Of a DNA stretch of 64,000 nucleotides, positions 1 through 12,392 are shown one piece after another (position 1 is the first letter of the stretch; each line of letters opens with the position of its first letter). Below the pieces are notes generated by a model. The model made no database searches, had not been told where the DNA came from, and saw only the letters and a program-made list of their open reading frames with translations. The stretch lies in contig NZ_JAHESE010000022.1 in NCBI RefSeq assembly GCF_018598175.1, positions 1 through 64,000 of the forward strand, written 5' to 3'. Position numbers and translations under genes: made by a program. This DNA comes from Dawidia cretensis (GTDB lineage: Bacteria > Bacteroidota > Bacteroidia > Cytophagales > Cyclobacteriaceae).

Positions 1-74
1 AGGTTAACGCTTCCCACTATCAAGGTGCGTTCGGGACTTACACCCTAGAGTTCGCGCCCATGCCGGGCGCACAC
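1..74 (-). mobile_element. Group IIC intron, 5' end (partial, runs off the window)
   Basis: Read on the minus strand from 74 downward, the sequence begins GTGTG, then a perfect hairpin GCGCCC-ggcat-GGGCGC, then CTCTAGGGTG and AAGTCCCGAAC. This matches the start of domain I of bacterial group II introns, closely resembling the Oceanobacillus iheyensis IIC intron (GUGUG..CCCGGCAUGGG.., AGGGUGAGAGUCCCGAAC). The first base directly follows the T-run of an intrinsic terminator at 75-103, which is the known target type of class C introns. The ribozyme body and any reverse transcriptase would lie left of base 1 on the minus strand and are not visible. The similarity is recalled from the family, not searched. 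Confidence 0.82.
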
Positions 75-103
75 AAAAAAAAGCCATCCCGTAAAGGATG
101 GCT
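75..103 (-). terminator. Intrinsic terminator downstream of rpsJ
   Basis: An 8-bp perfect stem (82-89 with 96-103) with a 6-base loop is followed on the minus strand by eight Ts (82-75). It ends the rpsL-rpsG-fusA-rpsJ transcript and appears to be the landing site of the group IIC intron that starts at 74. Confidence 0.85.
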
Positions 104-129
104 CTTTCAATATCGCTTGTAGCAAATAA

Positions 130-435
130 CTACACCTTGATCTCAACATCAACACCGCTGGGAAGCTCAAGCTTCATCAGAGCGTCTACTGTCTTGGCAC
201 TGTTGGAATAGATATCCACCAGGCGCTTGTAAGTACACAGTTGGAACTGCTCACGAGACTTCTTGTTAACGTGAGGAGAGCGCAATACGGTAAACTTCTC
301 TTTTTCAGTCGGCAGCGGAATAGGACCGCTCACCACAGCACCGGTTGCCTTAACAGCTCTTACGATTTTCTCGGAAGACTTGTCCACGAGATTGTGATCG
401 TAAGACTTCAGTTTAATTCTAATTTTTTGATTCAT
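130..435 (-). CDS. rpsJ: Small ribosomal subunit protein uS10
   Basis: A 101-residue protein of the normal S10 length, with the N-terminal [18 protein letters not shown] and the internal [20 protein letters not shown] loop that is diagnostic for S10. It is a component of the 30S head, and in antitermination complexes S10 also serves as NusE. It is the last gene of the rpsL-rpsG-fusA-rpsJ unit, 30 bases behind fusA. In many Bacteroidota rplC and the rest of the S10 operon follow directly. Here a terminator and a group II intron end follow instead, so any S10 operon continuation is displaced beyond the window. Confidence 0.97.
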   Translation of the reverse strand: MNQKIRIKLKSYDHNLVDKSSEKIVRAVKATGAVVSGPIPLPTEKEKFTVLRSPHVNKKSREQFQLCTYKRLVDIYSNSAKTVDALMKLELPSGVDVEIKV

Positions 436-465
436 AGGTTTATCTAAACGCCTTTTAGATGTTGA

Positions 466-2580
466 TTATTTACCGGCTTTAACGCCTTTCAATTCTTCAA
501 TTACTTTGTCTGCAAGGTTCTTCGGAACAGGAGCATAGTGTGCAAATGTCAGCGAAGCTGATGCACGGCCTGATGTCAGTGTGCGCAGGTCGGTAATATA
601 ACCGAAGAGCTCTTTCAAAGGCACATCAGCCTTGATAACCTGGGCGCCACCACGGCTGTCCATACCCTTCATCACACCGCGTCTTCTGTTCAAGTCACCT
701 GTCACAGAACCAGTGTATTCATCCGGGCTCAGTACTTCTACCGACATGATCGGCTCGAGCAGTTGAGGACCGCATTTTGCAGCCGCTTCTTTGAAGCCAA
801 TACGAGCAGCAAGCTCGAACGACAGTGAGTCGGAGTCAACGTCATGGTATGAACCGTGGAACAGACGCACCTTCATGGAATCGATAGGGTATCCGGCAAG
901 AGGCCCGTTAGACATCGCACTTTCAAAACCTTTCTGAACCGGCTGAATGAATTCGCGGGGGATCACACCACCTACGATATCGTTCACAAACTCCAGTCCT
1001 TCCTTGTCGCCTTCCTCGAGTACGCGGGGCCCGATCTCGAATACGATATCGGCAAACTTACCACGACCACCGGTCTGCTTCTTGTAAACTTCCTTGTGTT
1101 CGATCGACTTGGTAAGCGCTTCTTTGTAGGCCACCTGGGGAGCACCCTGGTTGATCTCTACTTTGAATTCGCGACGCAGACGGTCGATGATAATTTCCAG
1201 GTGAAGCTCACCCATACCGCGAAGGATGGTTTGGCCTGTCTCCTGGTCGGTGTTAACACGCAACGTAGGATCTTCTTCCACCAGTTTGGCAATCGCCATA
1301 CCCAGCTTGTCTACGTCAGCTTGTTTCTTCGGTTCGATCGCGTAGCCGATTACAGGCTCAGGGAACACCATTGATTCAAGCACTACTTTGCGTTTTTCGT
1401 CGCAAAGCGTATCACCAGTCTTAATATCTTTAAAGCCTACTACCGCACCGATGTCACCAGCTACCAGACGTTCGATCTGATTTTGCTTGTTAGCGTGCAT
1501 CTGGAATACGCGGGAGATACGCTCTTTGCTTTCAGAACGTGTATTGTATACGTAAGAGCCGGACTCCAGTACGCCAGAGTAAGCGCGTACGAAGCAAAGA
1601 CGTCCTACGAATGGGTCAGTAGCGATTTTGAATGCAAGCGCAGCGAAAGGCTCGTTGGCATCCGGGCGGATAATAACTTCTTGATCCGTATCAGGATTGT
1701 GGGCGATGATATCGTCCTTATCCATCGGAGAAGGAAGAAGTTCCATCACATAATCCAGCATAGTCTGAACGCCTTTGTTCTTGAAAGACGATCCGCATAC
1801 CATCGGCACGACTTTCATCGCGATCGTAGCCTTGCGAAGGGCCGTCAGAATTTCGGCTTCAGAAATTGAATCAGGGTTTTCGAAGAATTTCTCCATCAGC
1901 GTCTCGTCGAAGTCGGCGACAGCTTCCAGGAGCTTCTCACGATATTCGAGAACCTCATCTTTCATGTCGTCAGGAATCGGTACGACTTGGTACGTCATAC
2001 CTTTGTCCGACTCATTCCAAACGATACCACGGTTGTTGATCAAATCAACAACACCGCGGAAGTTCTCTTCAGCACCGATCGGCAACTGCAGGGCCACTGC
2101 ATTGCTTCCCAGTTTCTCTTTTACTTGCTTGCAAACGCCCAGGAAGTCAGAGCCGGCACGGTCCATCTTATTGACGAAACCGATACGCGCTACTTTATAG
2201 TTATCAGCCAGGCGCCAGTTAGTCTCGGATTGAGGCTCTACACCATCCACCGCGCTAAACAAAAACACCAGACCATCCAATACGCGCAGGGAACGGTTTA
2301 CCTCTACGGTAAAGTCCACGTGACCTGGTGTATCGATGATGTTAACGTTGTATTTGTTACTTCTGTAATCCCAGAATACGGTAGTGGCGGCAGATGTAAT
2401 GGTAATCCCTCTCTCCTGCTCCTGCGCCATCCAGTCCATCGTCGCAGCACCTTCGTGCACTTCGCCGATCTTGTGGTTCACACCGGCATAGTACAGAATA
2501 CGCTCCGTCGTGGTAGTCTTACCTGCATCGATGTGTGCCGCGATACCAATGTTTCTGGTATATTTTAAGTCTCTAGACAT
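466..2580 (-). CDS. fusA: Elongation factor G
   Basis: A 704-residue translational GTPase that drives ribosomal translocation. The G1 P-loop [11 protein letters not shown] lies at about residues 14-24, the effector region ERGITITSA follows, the G3 motif DTPGHVDF and the G4 motif NKMDRAG are present, and the C-terminal domains IV and V are complete ([19 protein letters not shown]). The length matches full EF-G of the canonical fusA1 type. It lies between rpsG (17 bases upstream) and rpsJ, the expected str-operon position, and should be transcribed from the promoter ahead of rpsL. Confidence 0.98.
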   Translation of the reverse strand: MSRDLKYTRNIGIAAHIDAGKTTTTERILYYAGVNHKIGEVHEGAATMDWMAQEQERGITITSAATTVFWDYRSNKYNVNIIDTPGHVDFTVEVNRSLRVLDGLVFLFSAVDGVEPQSETNWRLADNYKVARIGFVNKMDRAGSDFLGVCKQVKEKLGSNAVALQLPIGAEENFRGVVDLINNRGIVWNESDKGMTYQVVPIPDDMKDEVLEYREKLLEAVADFDETLMEKFFENPDSISEAEILTALRKATIAMKVVPMVCGSSFKNKGVQTMLDYVMELLPSPMDKDDIIAHNPDTDQEVIIRPDANEPFAALAFKIATDPFVGRLCFVRAYSGVLESGSYVYNTRSESKERISRVFQMHANKQNQIERLVAGDIGAVVGFKDIKTGDTLCDEKRKVVLESMVFPEPVIGYAIEPKKQADVDKLGMAIAKLVEEDPTLRVNTDQETGQTILRGMGELHLEIIIDRLRREFKVEINQGAPQVAYKEALTKSIEHKEVYKKQTGGRGKFADIVFEIGPRVLEEGDKEGLEFVNDIVGGVIPREFIQPVQKGFESAMSNGPLAGYPIDSMKVRLFHGSYHDVDSDSLSFELAARIGFKEAAAKCGPQLLEPIMSVEVLSPDEYTGSVTGDLNRRRGVMKGMDSRGGAQVIKADVPLKELFGYITDLRTLTSGRASASLTFAHYAPVPKNLADKVIEELKGVKAGK

Positions 2581-2597
2581 TACCTGGTTCCTCTAAA

Positions 2598-3065
2598 TTA
2601 GAATCTGAAATGTGAAAATGCCTTGTTGGCTTCAGCCATGCGGTGCGTGTCGTCCTTCTTCTTCATAGCAGCACCTTCACCTTTGGAAGCCGCAATGATC
2701 TCAGCCGCCAGCTTATCCATCATGGTCTTCTCACCACGCATACGTGAGTAGTCGATCAGCCATTTAATGCTCAGGTTGATCTTACGCTCAGGACGAATCT
2801 CAACCGGTACCTGGAAGGTAGCACCCCCTACACGGCGGCTCTTTACCTCAACACCTGGCATCAGGTTGTTCATCGCACGTTTCCATACTTCGATACCAGC
2901 TTCGTTGGTTTTCTTCTCAACTTGTGCTACGGCATCGTAGAAGATGGTGTATGCTGTGCTTTTCTTGCCTTGCTCCATCAGGTAGTTCACGAACTTAGTT
3001 ACCAGCGGATCGCTGAACTTAGGATCGGGCAGAAGATATCTCTTTTTAGGTTTTGACTTTCTCAT
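2598..3065 (-). CDS. rpsG: Small ribosomal subunit protein uS7
   Basis: A 155-residue S7 that nucleates assembly of the 30S head. It begins [19 protein letters not shown] and has the conserved segment [17 protein letters not shown] and the C-terminal [15 protein letters not shown]. It sits 13 bases after rpsL and 17 bases before fusA in the str operon. In other bacteria S7 represses its own operon by binding the rpsL-rpsG intercistronic RNA. The 13-base gap here leaves little room for that structure, so such regulation is uncertain. Confidence 0.97.
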   Translation of the reverse strand: MRKSKPKKRYLLPDPKFSDPLVTKFVNYLMEQGKKSTAYTIFYDAVAQVEKKTNEAGIEVWKRAMNNLMPGVEVKSRRVGGATFQVPVEIRPERKINLSIKWLIDYSRMRGEKTMMDKLAAEIIAASKGEGAAMKKKDDTHRMAEANKAFSHFRF

Positions 3066-3078
3066 GGCTTAAATCCGA

Positions 3079-3507
3079 TTATTTTTTCTTACCCTTTGCT
3101 GCTGGTGCACCTTTTCCGGCAGGCGCTGCTGCTCCTGGCTTAGGACGTTTTGCTCCGTATTTCGAACGGCTCTGCTTACGGCCGTTTACACCCGCAGTAT
3201 CCAATGCACCACGAACGATGTGGTAACGAACACCGGGAAGATCTTTCACACGACCACCACGGATCAGCACGATCGAGTGCTCCTGGAGGTTGTGGCCTTC
3301 ACCCATAATGTAAGCATTTACCTCTTTGCCGCTCACCAGGCGAACCCGGGCAACCTTACGCATCGCGGAATTAGGCTTTTTAGGAGTTGTTGTGTACACA
3401 CGTGTACATACGCCTCTTTTTTGAGGGCAAGAGTCAAGGGCAGGCGACTTGGACTTGAATTCCAGTGTCTTACGTCCTTTTCTTACAAGTTGTTGAATGG
3501 TAGGCAT
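3079..3507 (-). CDS. rpsL: Small ribosomal subunit protein uS12
   Basis: A 142-residue S12 located at the decoding centre. It begins [20 protein letters not shown], and the conserved loops [12 protein letters not shown] and [13 protein letters not shown] are intact, with Lys at the two positions (E. coli K42 and K87/88) whose substitution gives streptomycin resistance. The last 20 or so residues form an Ala/Pro/Gly/Lys-rich tail ([19 protein letters not shown]) longer than in E. coli S12. This is the first gene of the rpsL-rpsG-fusA-rpsJ unit, behind a consensus-like Bacteroidota promoter. Confidence 0.97.
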   Translation of the reverse strand: MPTIQQLVRKGRKTLEFKSKSPALDSCPQKRGVCTRVYTTTPKKPNSAMRKVARVRLVSGKEVNAYIMGEGHNLQEHSIVLIRGGRVKDLPGVRYHIVRGALDTAGVNGRKQSRSKYGAKRPKPGAAAPAGKGAPAAKGKKK

Positions 3508-3545
3508 TTATATTTCTTTTTAGAAACCTTTCAAAATTTTGGACT

Positions 3546-3577
3546 GCAAAGGTACCTAAACAAAGATTCCTTGCAAA
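3546..3577 (-). promoter_or_regulatory. Promoter of the rpsL-rpsG-fusA-rpsJ operon
   Basis: On the minus strand, TTTG (3577-3574), a spacer of exactly 19 bases and TACCTTTGC (3554-3546) match the Bacteroidota housekeeping sigma consensus TTTG-N19-TAnnTTTG. The -7 box ends 38 bases upstream of the rpsL start codon. Confidence 0.8.
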
Positions 3578-3680
3578 GCCCCATCGCAATATTTTTGCGC
3601 AAGATGGCCTAATAATGAGACAAATACGTATCCCAACAGCCGATTTAAAGAATTCTTAACGTACTAAGACCCCCGATTTC

Positions 3681-4016
3681 TCAGGCTTCACCCACTGCAC
3701 CCCCAAAATTCATGGGAAACTTGGGCATATCATCCGTACGCTTAATCGGTCCGAAGCTCGCTTCGTACTTGTCTATGTTGTCGTTTAACGCCTGTAACAG
3801 ACGCTTGGCATGCTCCGGTGTGATCACGATCCGTGACTTCACCTTCGCTTTCGGCACCCCCGGCATCAACCGGATAAAATCGATCACGAACTCGCTGTTC
3901 GAGTGCGCAATCATTGCCAGGTTCGAATAAATTCCCTCCGCGATCTCCTCCGTCAGCTCAATGTTGATCTGACCTTGCTGTTGCCCCGGCTGCTGTTTGT
4001 TCTTGTCTTCTGCCAT
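3681..4016 (-). CDS. DUF3467 family protein
   Basis: A 111-residue cytoplasmic protein with a Gln-rich N-terminus (KNKQQPGQQQGQ) followed by the DUF3467 core: INIELTEEIAEGIYSN, AMIAHSNSEFVIDFIRLMPG and a segment ending TPEHAKRLLQALNDNI. No biochemical role is established for the family as far as I know. It lies on the minus strand between rpoC and rpsL in a locus otherwise devoted to transcription and translation. A terminator hairpin (4031-4071) separates it from rpoC, and no good promoter is visible in the remaining 14 bases, so it probably depends on read-through from the rpoBC transcript. Confidence 0.88.
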   Translation of the reverse strand: MAEDKNKQQPGQQQGQINIELTEEIAEGIYSNLAMIAHSNSEFVIDFIRLMPGVPKAKVKSRIVITPEHAKRLLQALNDNIDKYEASFGPIKRTDDMPKFPMNFGGAVGEA

Positions 4017-4030
4017 AAATGCTCACAAGT

Positions 4031-4071
4031 AAAAAAAGTGCGGATGGCACCCGAAGGCTGCACATCCGCAC
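4031..4071 (-). terminator. Intrinsic terminator after rpoC
   Basis: A 9-bp perfect stem (4038-4046 with 4063-4071) is followed on the minus strand by seven Ts. It lies between the rpoC stop and the DUF3467 start, so DUF3467 expression would need read-through. Confidence 0.8.
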
Positions 4072-4099
4072 GATTTATAGTCATTTTAATACATCGTAA

Positions 4100-7000
4100 T
4101 TAGTCCTGAAGCTCCTTTTCGCGGTCCCGAGTTGTACGCTCCGGCGCATTCAACGCGGATGAATCGTACTCGTCTTTGTGGGTAACGATCATGTCGAGGA
4201 ACTTGCGTTGACCCGTACCGGCAGGGATCAGGTGCCCTACGATAACGTTCTCTTTCAAACCGTTCAACCAGTCGGTCTTGCCACGGATCGCTGCTTCGCT
4301 CAACACCTTCGTCGTTTCCTGGAAGGATGCCGCCGATAGCCAGCTTTCAGTTTTCAAAGACGCCTGAGTAATACCTTGCAGCGTCGGTCTTGATACGGCC
4401 GCCAGAGCGTCGCGTACTTCTACCAGCTTCAGGTCTTTACGGCGCAGCACCGAGTTCTCGTCGCGGAATTCACGTCCCGTAACGATCTGGCCTGGTCTCA
4501 TGGTAGGTGAATCACCTGCATCCACGACCACCTTCTTATCCAGAATCGTGTCGTTGTCTTCACGGAACTGCAGCTTGTCAACGTACTCGCCTGGCAGGAA
4601 GTTAGTATCACCCGGATCGAGGATTTCCACTTTCTGCATCATCTGGCTCACAATCGCCTCGATGTGCTTATCGTTGATCTTCACACCTTGCAGACGATAT
4701 ACTTCCTGGATCTCGTTCACCAGGTACTCTTGTACCGCGGTAGGACCTTTGATCGACAGGATGTCCGAAGGCGTAATAGAACCGTCAGACAGCGGTTGGC
4801 CAGCTTTCACGAAGTCATTGTCCTGAACCAGGATGTGCTTCGACAGCGGCACCAGGTAGCGCTTCTGAACACCATCACGCGACTCGATAAAGATCTCGCG
4901 GTTACCACGCTTGATGCCACCGTACGTAACAACACCGTCGATCTCGCTCACAACCGCCGGGTTCGACGGGTTACGAGCTTCGAACAATTCTGTTACGCGG
5001 GGCAGACCACCCGTGATGTCGCGCGATTTACCCATCGTACGCGGGATCTTCGCCAGTACCGTACCAGCCTTGATCTTCTCACCTGCGTCTACCGCTAAGT
5101 GAGCGCCTACTGGAATATTATACCCCTTCGTATCGGCTTTACCTTTTACCATGACCGCAGGGTTCTTGGTCTTATCCCGTGTTTCGGTAATTACCTTCTC
5201 ACGGTGACCAGTCTGCTCATCCGATTCCTCTTTGAAGGTCACGCCTTCAATGATGGATTCGTATTCAATGATACCGTCGAACTCCGAAAGGATCACGGCG
5301 TTGTAAGGATCCCAGAAGCAAAGCTCCTCGCCCTTCTCAACTTTCTGGCCGTCTTTCACTTTCAGGAACGCACCGTACGGCACGTGGTTCGTGATCAGTA
5401 CACGGGTCCGCTCGTTGTCCACGATCCGGATCTCACCGGTACGGCCCATCACCACTTGCACAGGGTTGTTGTCGTTGTCGGTAGTATCGATCACCCGCAC
5501 ACCTTCGAACTCGAGGATACCGGTAAACTTCGCCTTGATGTTTGCTTCAACAGCGATGTTCGACGCAGTACCACCCACGTGGAACGTACGCAGTGTCAGC
5601 TGAGTACCCGGCTCACCGATGGACTGTGCAGCAATTACACCCACAGCTTCACCTGCTTGTACCATCTTACCAGTCGCCAGGTTACGGCCGTAGCATTTCG
5701 CACAGCCACCCACTTTCGACTCGCACGTCAGCAGCGAGCGGATTTCAACTTCTTCAATATTTGTATCTTCAATCAGCTTGGCGATCTCGTCGGTGATCTC
5801 CTCGTTCGCACCGCATACAAGCTCGTCCGTCAGCGGATCATAAATGTCGTGTACTGTTACACGACCCAGGATACGCTCTGACAGCGGCTCCACGATATCT
5901 TCGTTGTCTTTCAGTGCCGTCACTTTCAGACCGCGCAGTGTACCGCAGTCTACTTCAGAGACTACGAGATCTTGCGCTACGTCTACGAGACGACGTGTCA
6001 GATAACCGGCATCGGCCGTCTTCAACGCCGTATCGGCCAGACCTTTCCGCGCACCGTGCGTCGAGATAAAGTACTCCAATACGTCCAGACCTTCTTTGAA
6101 GTTCGAAAGGATCGGGTTCTCGATGATCGAGCCTACGGAACCAGCCAGGTTCTTCTGTGGCTTCGCCATCAGACCGCGCATCCCGCCCAACTGACGGATC
6201 TGCTCGCGTGAACCCCGTGCGCCGGAGTGCATCATCATGTAAATCGAGTTGAACCCTTGCTGATCTTCCTCCAGCTGCTTCATCAGCGTGCTGGTCAACA
6301 TCGTGTTTGTACGGGTCCAGATATCGATTACCTGGTTGTAACGCTCGTTGTCAGTGATCAGACCCATCATGTAGTTGTTCCATACGGCATCAACTTCTTC
6401 CTGGGCATTGGCCACCATTACTTCTTTCTCAGCCGGTACGTTTACGTCGTTCAGACCCATCGACAGACCGCCTTTGTACGCCATCTGGAATCCGAGTTCC
6501 TTGATATCATCCAGGAATTTCGCAGTCTTCGACTGGCCAGCGTATTTGTAGATGTCGGAGATGATCGTCTGCAGCTTTTTCTTCGTCAGCAGCTCGTCTA
6601 CGAAACCAACTTCCTCCGGTACGAACTGGTTGAAGATCACCCGTCCTGCGACAGTGTCGATCATCTTGTATTCCAGCTCACCGGTCTTCTTATCTTTTAC
6701 GGTCGCACGAACCTTGATCAGGGCGTGCTTCGACAATTTACCTTCGTTGAAAGCAATCACCACTTCGGCAGCCGAGTAGTAACGTTTGCCTTCGCCTCTG
6801 ATCGGATACTCCGGCGTGGTCTTGCGACCTTTGGTCAGGTAGTACAGACCCAACACCATGTCCTGCGACGGTACCGTAATAGGGGCGCCGTTGGCAGGGT
6901 TCAGAATGTTGTGTGACGACAGCATAAGCAGCGACGCTTCCAGGATAGCCTCCTGGCCAAGCGGTACGTGTACCGCCATCTGGTCACCGTCAAAGTCGGC

Positions 7001-8416
7001 GTTAAAGGCCGTACACACCAGCGGGTGCAGCTGAATAGCCTTACCTTCGATCAGCTTCGGCTGGAAGGCCTGGATACCCAGTCTGTGCAGCGTAGGGGCA
7101 CGGTTCAGCAGTACGGGGTGACCCTTCAGTACGTTTTCCAGGATATCCCAAATTACCGGGTCCTTGCGGTCAACGATCTTCTTGGCCGACTTTACCGTCT
7201 TCACAATACCTCTTTCGATCAGCTTGCGAATGATAAATGGCTTGAACAATTCCGCCGCCATATCCTTCGGCAGACCGCACTCGTGCAGCTTCAGCTCAGG
7301 ACCTACGACGATAACCGAACGACCCGAGTAGTCAACACGCTTACCGAGCAAGTTCTGACGGAAACGGCCTTGCTTACCTTTCAGCATATCGCTGAGGGAT
7401 TTCAGGGCACGGTTACCATCTGAACGCACCGCGTTTACTTTGCGTGAGTTGTCGAACAGAGAGTCGACAGCCTCCTGCAACATACGCTTCTCGTTACGCA
7501 GGATCACTTCCGGCGCCTTGATGTCGATCAGACGCTTCAGACGGTTGTTCCGGATAATCACACGGCGATACAGGTCGTTCAAATCGGAGGTAGCAAAACG
7601 GCCACCATCCAGCGGTACGAGCGGACGCAGTTCCGGCGGAATCACCGGCACCATCTTAATCACCATCCACTCGGGCTTGTTCTCAATACGAGTCTTCGCG
7701 TCACGGAACGCTTCAACCACCTTGAGGCGCTTCAGCGCTTCAGCTTTACGCTGCTGCGATGTATCAGTAGCAGCCTGGTGGCGCAAGTCGTACGACAGCG
7801 TGTCCAGTTGTGTACGCGACAGCAGCATTTCCAGCGCGTCGGCACCCATTCTCGCGATGAACTTCTTCGGATCGTTGTCGTCCAGCAGTTGGTTCTCGCG
7901 GGGCAGTTTGTCGATAATGTCCAGGTACTCCTCTTCGGTCAGGAAGTCGAGGCGGTTCACACCGTCTTCTTCTTTGGTACCGGGTTGGATCACCACGTAA
8001 CGCTCGTAGTAAATGATCTGGTCGAGCTTCTTTGTAGGAAGGCCGAGCAGGTAGCCGATCTTGTTCGGCAGGGAGCGGAAATACCAGATGTGTGCCACCG
8101 GTACAACCAACTCGATATGGCCCATGCGCTCGCGACGAACCTTCTTCTCGGTAACTTCTACACCGCAACGGTCGCAAATGATGCCTTTATAGCGTATACG
8201 CTTATATTTTCCGCAATGACACTCCCAGTCTTTTACAGGGCCGAAGATCCGCTCGCAGAACAACCCGCCCATTTCGGGCTTGTAGGTCCGGTAGTTAATC
8301 GTCTCCGGTTGCGTAACCTCGCCATGTGAGCTCTCCAGAATAGATTCCGGAGACGCCAGGCTGATGGTGATCTTGGAGAAGTCGTTGTTGATCTTTTTAT
8401 TCTTTCTGAAAGACAT
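4100..8416 (-). CDS. rpoC: DNA-directed RNA polymerase subunit beta'
   Basis: A 1438-residue beta' subunit, complete. The N-terminal zinc-ribbon cysteines are in [20 protein letters not shown], the active-site Mg-binding loop NADFDGDQM lies near residue 475, the bridge-helix and trigger-loop region contains [20 protein letters not shown], and the second Zn cluster ([15 protein letters not shown]) is present. It starts 33 bases downstream of rpoB in the same transcript and ends at a terminator. Nothing suggests a split or an intein. Confidence 0.98.
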   Translation of the reverse strand: MSFRKNKKINNDFSKITISLASPESILESSHGEVTQPETINYRTYKPEMGGLFCERIFGPVKDWECHCGKYKRIRYKGIICDRCGVEVTEKKVRRERMGHIELVVPVAHIWYFRSLPNKIGYLLGLPTKKLDQIIYYERYVVIQPGTKEEDGVNRLDFLTEEEYLDIIDKLPRENQLLDDNDPKKFIARMGADALEMLLSRTQLDTLSYDLRHQAATDTSQQRKAEALKRLKVVEAFRDAKTRIENKPEWMVIKMVPVIPPELRPLVPLDGGRFATSDLNDLYRRVIIRNNRLKRLIDIKAPEVILRNEKRMLQEAVDSLFDNSRKVNAVRSDGNRALKSLSDMLKGKQGRFRQNLLGKRVDYSGRSVIVVGPELKLHECGLPKDMAAELFKPFIIRKLIERGIVKTVKSAKKIVDRKDPVIWDILENVLKGHPVLLNRAPTLHRLGIQAFQPKLIEGKAIQLHPLVCTAFNADFDGDQMAVHVPLGQEAILEASLLMLSSHNILNPANGAPITVPSQDMVLGLYYLTKGRKTTPEYPIRGEGKRYYSAAEVVIAFNEGKLSKHALIKVRATVKDKKTGELEYKMIDTVAGRVIFNQFVPEEVGFVDELLTKKKLQTIISDIYKYAGQSKTAKFLDDIKELGFQMAYKGGLSMGLNDVNVPAEKEVMVANAQEEVDAVWNNYMMGLITDNERYNQVIDIWTRTNTMLTSTLMKQLEEDQQGFNSIYMMMHSGARGSREQIRQLGGMRGLMAKPQKNLAGSVGSIIENPILSNFKEGLDVLEYFISTHGARKGLADTALKTADAGYLTRRLVDVAQDLVVSEVDCGTLRGLKVTALKDNEDIVEPLSERILGRVTVHDIYDPLTDELVCGANEEITDEIAKLIEDTNIEEVEIRSLLTCESKVGGCAKCYGRNLATGKMVQAGEAVGVIAAQSIGEPGTQLTLRTFHVGGTASNIAVEANIKAKFTGILEFEGVRVIDTTDNDNNPVQVVMGRTGEIRIVDNERTRVLITNHVPYGAFLKVKDGQKVEKGEELCFWDPYNAVILSEFDGIIEYESIIEGVTFKEESDEQTGHREKVITETRDKTKNPAVMVKGKADTKGYNIPVGAHLAVDAGEKIKAGTVLAKIPRTMGKSRDITGGLPRVTELFEARNPSNPAVVSEIDGVVTYGGIKRGNREIFIESRDGVQKRYLVPLSKHILVQDNDFVKAGQPLSDGSITPSDILSIKGPTAVQEYLVNEIQEVYRLQGVKINDKHIEAIVSQMMQKVEILDPGDTNFLPGEYVDKLQFREDNDTILDKKVVVDAGDSPTMRPGQIVTGREFRDENSVLRRKDLKLVEVRDALAAVSRPTLQGITQASLKTESWLSAASFQETTKVLSEAAIRGKTDWLNGLKENVIVGHLIPAGTGQRKFLDMIVTHKDEYDSSALNAPERTTRDREKELQD

Positions 8417-8449
8417 AGTGTAAGTTTTCAGTTATAATATATACCCTAA

Positions 8450-11400
8450 TTAGTCCATGGTGATCTCAAGCGCCAAACCTCTGAGCTCGTGCACCAACAC
8501 GTTGAACGACTCAGGAATATTGGGTTTGCGCATGTTCTCGCCCTTCACAATCGCTTCGTACGCCTTCGCACGGCCGATCACGTCGTCGGACTTGATGGTC
8601 AGGATCTCCTGCAGGATGTTCGAAGCACCAAAGGCCTCGATCGCCCATACTTCCATCTCCCCGAAACGCTGGCCACCGAACTGCGCCTTACCACCCAGCG
8701 GTTGCTGCGTGATGAGCGAGTAAGGCCCGATGGAACGTGCGTGCATCTTATCGTCCACCAAGTGACCGAGTTTCAGCATGTACGCCACCCCTACCGTTAC
8801 CGGCTGGTCGAACTTGTCGCCTGTCAGACCATCGTACAGGTATGTACGACCGTATGGCGGCAGACCCGCTTCTTTCAGCTCGGCTTGAACCTCGTCCAAC
8901 GAAGCACCGTCGAAAATCGGCGTCGCATACTTGCGGCCCAACTTCAGACCGGCCCACGCCAGTACAGTTTCGTAGATCTGACCCAGGTTCATACGCGAAG
9001 GTACGCCCAGCGGGTTCAAACAGATGTCTACCGGTGTACCGTCTTCCAGGAACGGCATGTCTTCCTCGCGTACGATACGCGCCACAACACCCTTGTTACC
9101 GTGGCGACCTGCCATCTTATCACCTACCTTCAGCTTACGCTTCTTGGCAATGTATACTTTCGCAAGTTGTACGATACCCGTCGGCAGCTCGTCACCCACT
9201 TCCAGCGTAAAGCGCTCGCGCTTAAACTCGCCGGCGAAGGTGTTACGCTTGATGATATAGAACTTCACCATCTGGCCGATCAGCTCGTTGGTGTGCTCTT
9301 CGCTTGTCCAGTTCTCCAGGCTTACGTCAGAGATCAGGTTCACTTCTTCCGGAACGTTGTAGTTGCTTTCGTCACGGTAGATGTTCTTGTCGGGAAACAG
9401 GTTGTTCTCGATCACCTTGGTCGAGAATTTCACACCCTTGCTCACCAACTCATCACCGAACTTGTGCTTCACACCGTTGCTGGTCTTAGCGTTCAGCAGT
9501 ATCGACAGCTTCTTGATCATTTCCTCGCGGAGATCAGCCAGCTGCTTGCTGTATTTGTTCTTCAGCGCATCCAGCTCCTTCTTCGACTTCGTGCGTACAT
9601 CTTTGTCGCGCTTCGGACGAGAGAAGAGTTTGGTGTCGATAACAACACCCTTCAGTGACGGCGGTGCCTTCATCGAAGCATCTTTCACATCACCGGCTTT
9701 GTCACCGAAGATCGCACGGAGCAGTTTTTCTTCCGGCGTCGGGTCGGTCTCACCTTTCGGTGTGATCTTACCGATCAGGATGTCGCCTTCGCGAACTTCC
9801 GCACCGATACGGATGATACCGTTCTCGTCGAGGTTCTTCACGGCTTCTTCGCTCACGTTCGGGATTTCAGAAGTAAGTTCTTCTTCACCACGCTTCGTGT
9901 CGCGTACTTCGAGCTCGAATTCTTCGATGTGGATCGACGTATACACGTCGTCTTGTACCACCTTCTCAGAGATTACGATCGCATCCTCGAAGTTGTAACC
10001 TTGCCACGGCATGTACGCCACCAGCAGGTTGCGGCCCAGGGCAAGCTCGCCATTCTGGGTAGCATATCCCTGGCACAGCGGCTGGCCTTTTACCACCTTC
10101 TGGCCTTTGAACACCAGCGGGGTCAGGTTGATACACGTATCCTGGTTGGTTCTTCTGAACTTGATCAGGTTGTACGTGCGGTATTCGTTGTCGAAGCTTA
10201 CCAGGCGTTGCTCCTCGGTAATTTCGTATTTGATCGTGATCTTCTTCGCATCGACGAAGTCCACCACGCCGTCGCCTTCTGCCAATACCAGCGCGCGCGA
10301 ATCCAGGGCTACACGGCCTTCCAGACCAGTACCCACGATCGGCGCCTGCGGCCGCATCAGCGGCACCGCCTGGCGTTGCATGTTCGAGCCCATCAGCGCA
10401 CGGTTCGCATCGTCGTGCTCCAGGAACGGAATCATCGACGCCGCCACCGACACAATCTGGTTCGGCGCAATGTCCATATACTTCAGCTCCTTCGGCTCGA
10501 TCACCGGGAAGTCACCCTCGAAACGCGCCTTCATCTTCTCGTCTACAAACTCGCCGTTCGGCTTCAGTTGCATCTTCGCCTGGGCGATGTAGTTTGTATC
10601 TTCTTCCTCGGCTGTCAGGAACACAACCGGCTCTTTTACTTTTACTTTACCATCCTCTACGCGGCGGTACGGGGTCTCGATAAAGCCCATCTTGTTCACC
10701 TTGGCGTGAACGCAGAGTGACGAGATCAGACCGATGTTCGGACCTTCCGGCGTTTCGATCGTACACAGACGGCCATAGTGCGTATAGTGTACGTCTCGAA
10801 CTTCGAAGCCTGCGCGTTCGCGCGACAGACCACCGGGACCGAGTGCCGACATCCGACGCTTGTGCGTGATCTCGGCGAGCGGGTTGGTTTGGTCCATGAA
10901 CTGCGACAGCTGGTTCGTACCGAAGAACGAGTTGATCACCGACGACAGTGTACGGGCGTTGATCAGGTCTACCGGTTTGAAGTCTTCGTTGTCGCGTACG
11001 TTCATTCTTTCTTTGATCGTACGGGCCATACGCGCCAGACCTACACCGAACTGTGAGTACAACTGCTCGCCTACTGTACGTACGCGGCGGTTGCTCAAGT
11101 GGTCAATGTCGTCGATCAGCGCCTTGGAGTTGATCAGACCGATCAGGTACTTCACGATCAGGATAATATCCTCTTTCGTCAGTACGCGCTGGTCAGAGCT
11201 GATGTCCAGGCCAAGCTTTTTGTTGATCCGGTAACGGCCTACTTCACCCAGGTCATAACGCTTCTCGCTAAAGAACAAGCTGTTGATGATATCACGGGCA
11301 GTTTGCTCATCCGGAGCTTCTGTATTCCGCAACTGGCGGTAGATATACTCCACAGCCTCTTTCTCAGAGTTGGAAGTATCTTTTGCCAGCGTGTTGAAGA

Positions 11401-12322
11401 TGATGTTATAGTCGGCGATGTTGATATCGTCGCGGTGCAGGATGATCGATTTCACGCCTGACTCTACGATGATCTCTACATCTTCCGCCTCAATGCTATG
11501 GTCACGCTCCAGCAACACTTCGTTACGGTCGATCGACACCACTTCACCGGTATCTTCGTCCACGAAGTCTTCCGTCCAGGTTTTCAGCACCCGGGCTGCC
11601 AGCTTGCGGCCGACAATTTTCTTCAGCGTGTTTTTGTTGGCCTCCACTTCTTCAGACAGGCCGAAGAGGTCGAGGATATCTTTATCCGAACCATACCCGA
11701 TCGCGCGGAGCAGGGTAGTTACTGGGAATTTTTTCTTCCGGTCAATGTATGCGTACATCACCGCGTTCACGTCGGTCGCAAACTCGATCCACGAGCCTTT
11801 GAACGGAATGATCCGGGCAGAGTACAGTTTCGTACCGTTCGTGTGCTTGCTCATCGCAAAGAATACACCGGGTGAACGGTGCAGCTGCGATACAATAACA
11901 CGCTCGGCGCCATTGATCACAAACGAGCCCTTCTCGGTCATATACGGGATATTGCCGAGAAACACTTCTTGCTCAATGGTTTCAAAATCTTCGTTATCCT
12001 CGTCGTTACAGGTCAGGCGAAGCTTGGCCTTCAGGGGTACGGAGAATGTCAATCCGCGGTCAATGCACTCGTCAACCGAGTACTTCGGCGGATCAATCGT
12101 ATAGTCTACAAACTCCAGCACGAAGTTTTCACGCGAATCGCTGATCGGGAAATTTTCTGCAAAAACCTTATAAAGACCTTCGTTCTGTCTTTTTTCGGCT
12201 GGCGTTTCAATCTGTAAGAAATCTTTGAAAGACTGGAGTTGAAGGTCCAGAAAATCGGGGTATTCGAGGATCTTCTCAATGCCTGAGAAGTCGATTCTAC
12301 CGTTAATTGTCTTCTTTGCCAA
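8450..12322 (-). CDS. rpoB: DNA-directed RNA polymerase subunit beta
   Basis: A 1290-residue beta subunit, complete. The rifampicin-binding cluster ([15 protein letters not shown], then [15 protein letters not shown], about residues 465-495) carries the wild-type residues Asp, His and Ser at the common resistance positions. The C-terminus with the [17 protein letters not shown] motif is intact. It is separated from rplL by 165 bases containing a large hairpin (12393-12447) and is followed by rpoC after 33 bases. Confidence 0.98.
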   Translation of the reverse strand: MAKKTINGRIDFSGIEKILEYPDFLDLQLQSFKDFLQIETPAEKRQNEGLYKVFAENFPISDSRENFVLEFVDYTIDPPKYSVDECIDRGLTFSVPLKAKLRLTCNDEDNEDFETIEQEVFLGNIPYMTEKGSFVINGAERVIVSQLHRSPGVFFAMSKHTNGTKLYSARIIPFKGSWIEFATDVNAVMYAYIDRKKKFPVTTLLRAIGYGSDKDILDLFGLSEEVEANKNTLKKIVGRKLAARVLKTWTEDFVDEDTGEVVSIDRNEVLLERDHSIEAEDVEIIVESGVKSIILHRDDINIADYNIIFNTLAKDTSNSEKEAVEYIYRQLRNTEAPDEQTARDIINSLFFSEKRYDLGEVGRYRINKKLGLDISSDQRVLTKEDIILIVKYLIGLINSKALIDDIDHLSNRRVRTVGEQLYSQFGVGLARMARTIKERMNVRDNEDFKPVDLINARTLSSVINSFFGTNQLSQFMDQTNPLAEITHKRRMSALGPGGLSRERAGFEVRDVHYTHYGRLCTIETPEGPNIGLISSLCVHAKVNKMGFIETPYRRVEDGKVKVKEPVVFLTAEEEDTNYIAQAKMQLKPNGEFVDEKMKARFEGDFPVIEPKELKYMDIAPNQIVSVAASMIPFLEHDDANRALMGSNMQRQAVPLMRPQAPIVGTGLEGRVALDSRALVLAEGDGVVDFVDAKKITIKYEITEEQRLVSFDNEYRTYNLIKFRRTNQDTCINLTPLVFKGQKVVKGQPLCQGYATQNGELALGRNLLVAYMPWQGYNFEDAIVISEKVVQDDVYTSIHIEEFELEVRDTKRGEEELTSEIPNVSEEAVKNLDENGIIRIGAEVREGDILIGKITPKGETDPTPEEKLLRAIFGDKAGDVKDASMKAPPSLKGVVIDTKLFSRPKRDKDVRTKSKKELDALKNKYSKQLADLREEMIKKLSILLNAKTSNGVKHKFGDELVSKGVKFSTKVIENNLFPDKNIYRDESNYNVPEEVNLISDVSLENWTSEEHTNELIGQMVKFYIIKRNTFAGEFKRERFTLEVGDELPTGIVQLAKVYIAKKRKLKVGDKMAGRHGNKGVVARIVREEDMPFLEDGTPVDICLNPLGVPSRMNLGQIYETVLAWAGLKLGRKYATPIFDGASLDEVQAELKEAGLPPYGRTYLYDGLTGDKFDQPVTVGVAYMLKLGHLVDDKMHARSIGPYSLITQQPLGGKAQFGGQRFGEMEVWAIEAFGASNILQEILTIKSDDVIGRAKAYEAIVKGENMRKPNIPESFNVLVHELRGLALEITMD

Positions 12323-12392
12323 GGTGATTTAACGTTTAAGTTCTTTGATCCCGGACGGAGAACAGTAAGAAATAATGAGTACAAACAGGAAT

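Noticed and set aside
8489-9658. A 389-codon open frame on the plus strand antisense to rpoB
   Set aside because: It lies entirely inside the certain rpoB gene, is rich in His/Arg/Gln with no domain pattern, and is explained by the codon bias of the opposite strand.
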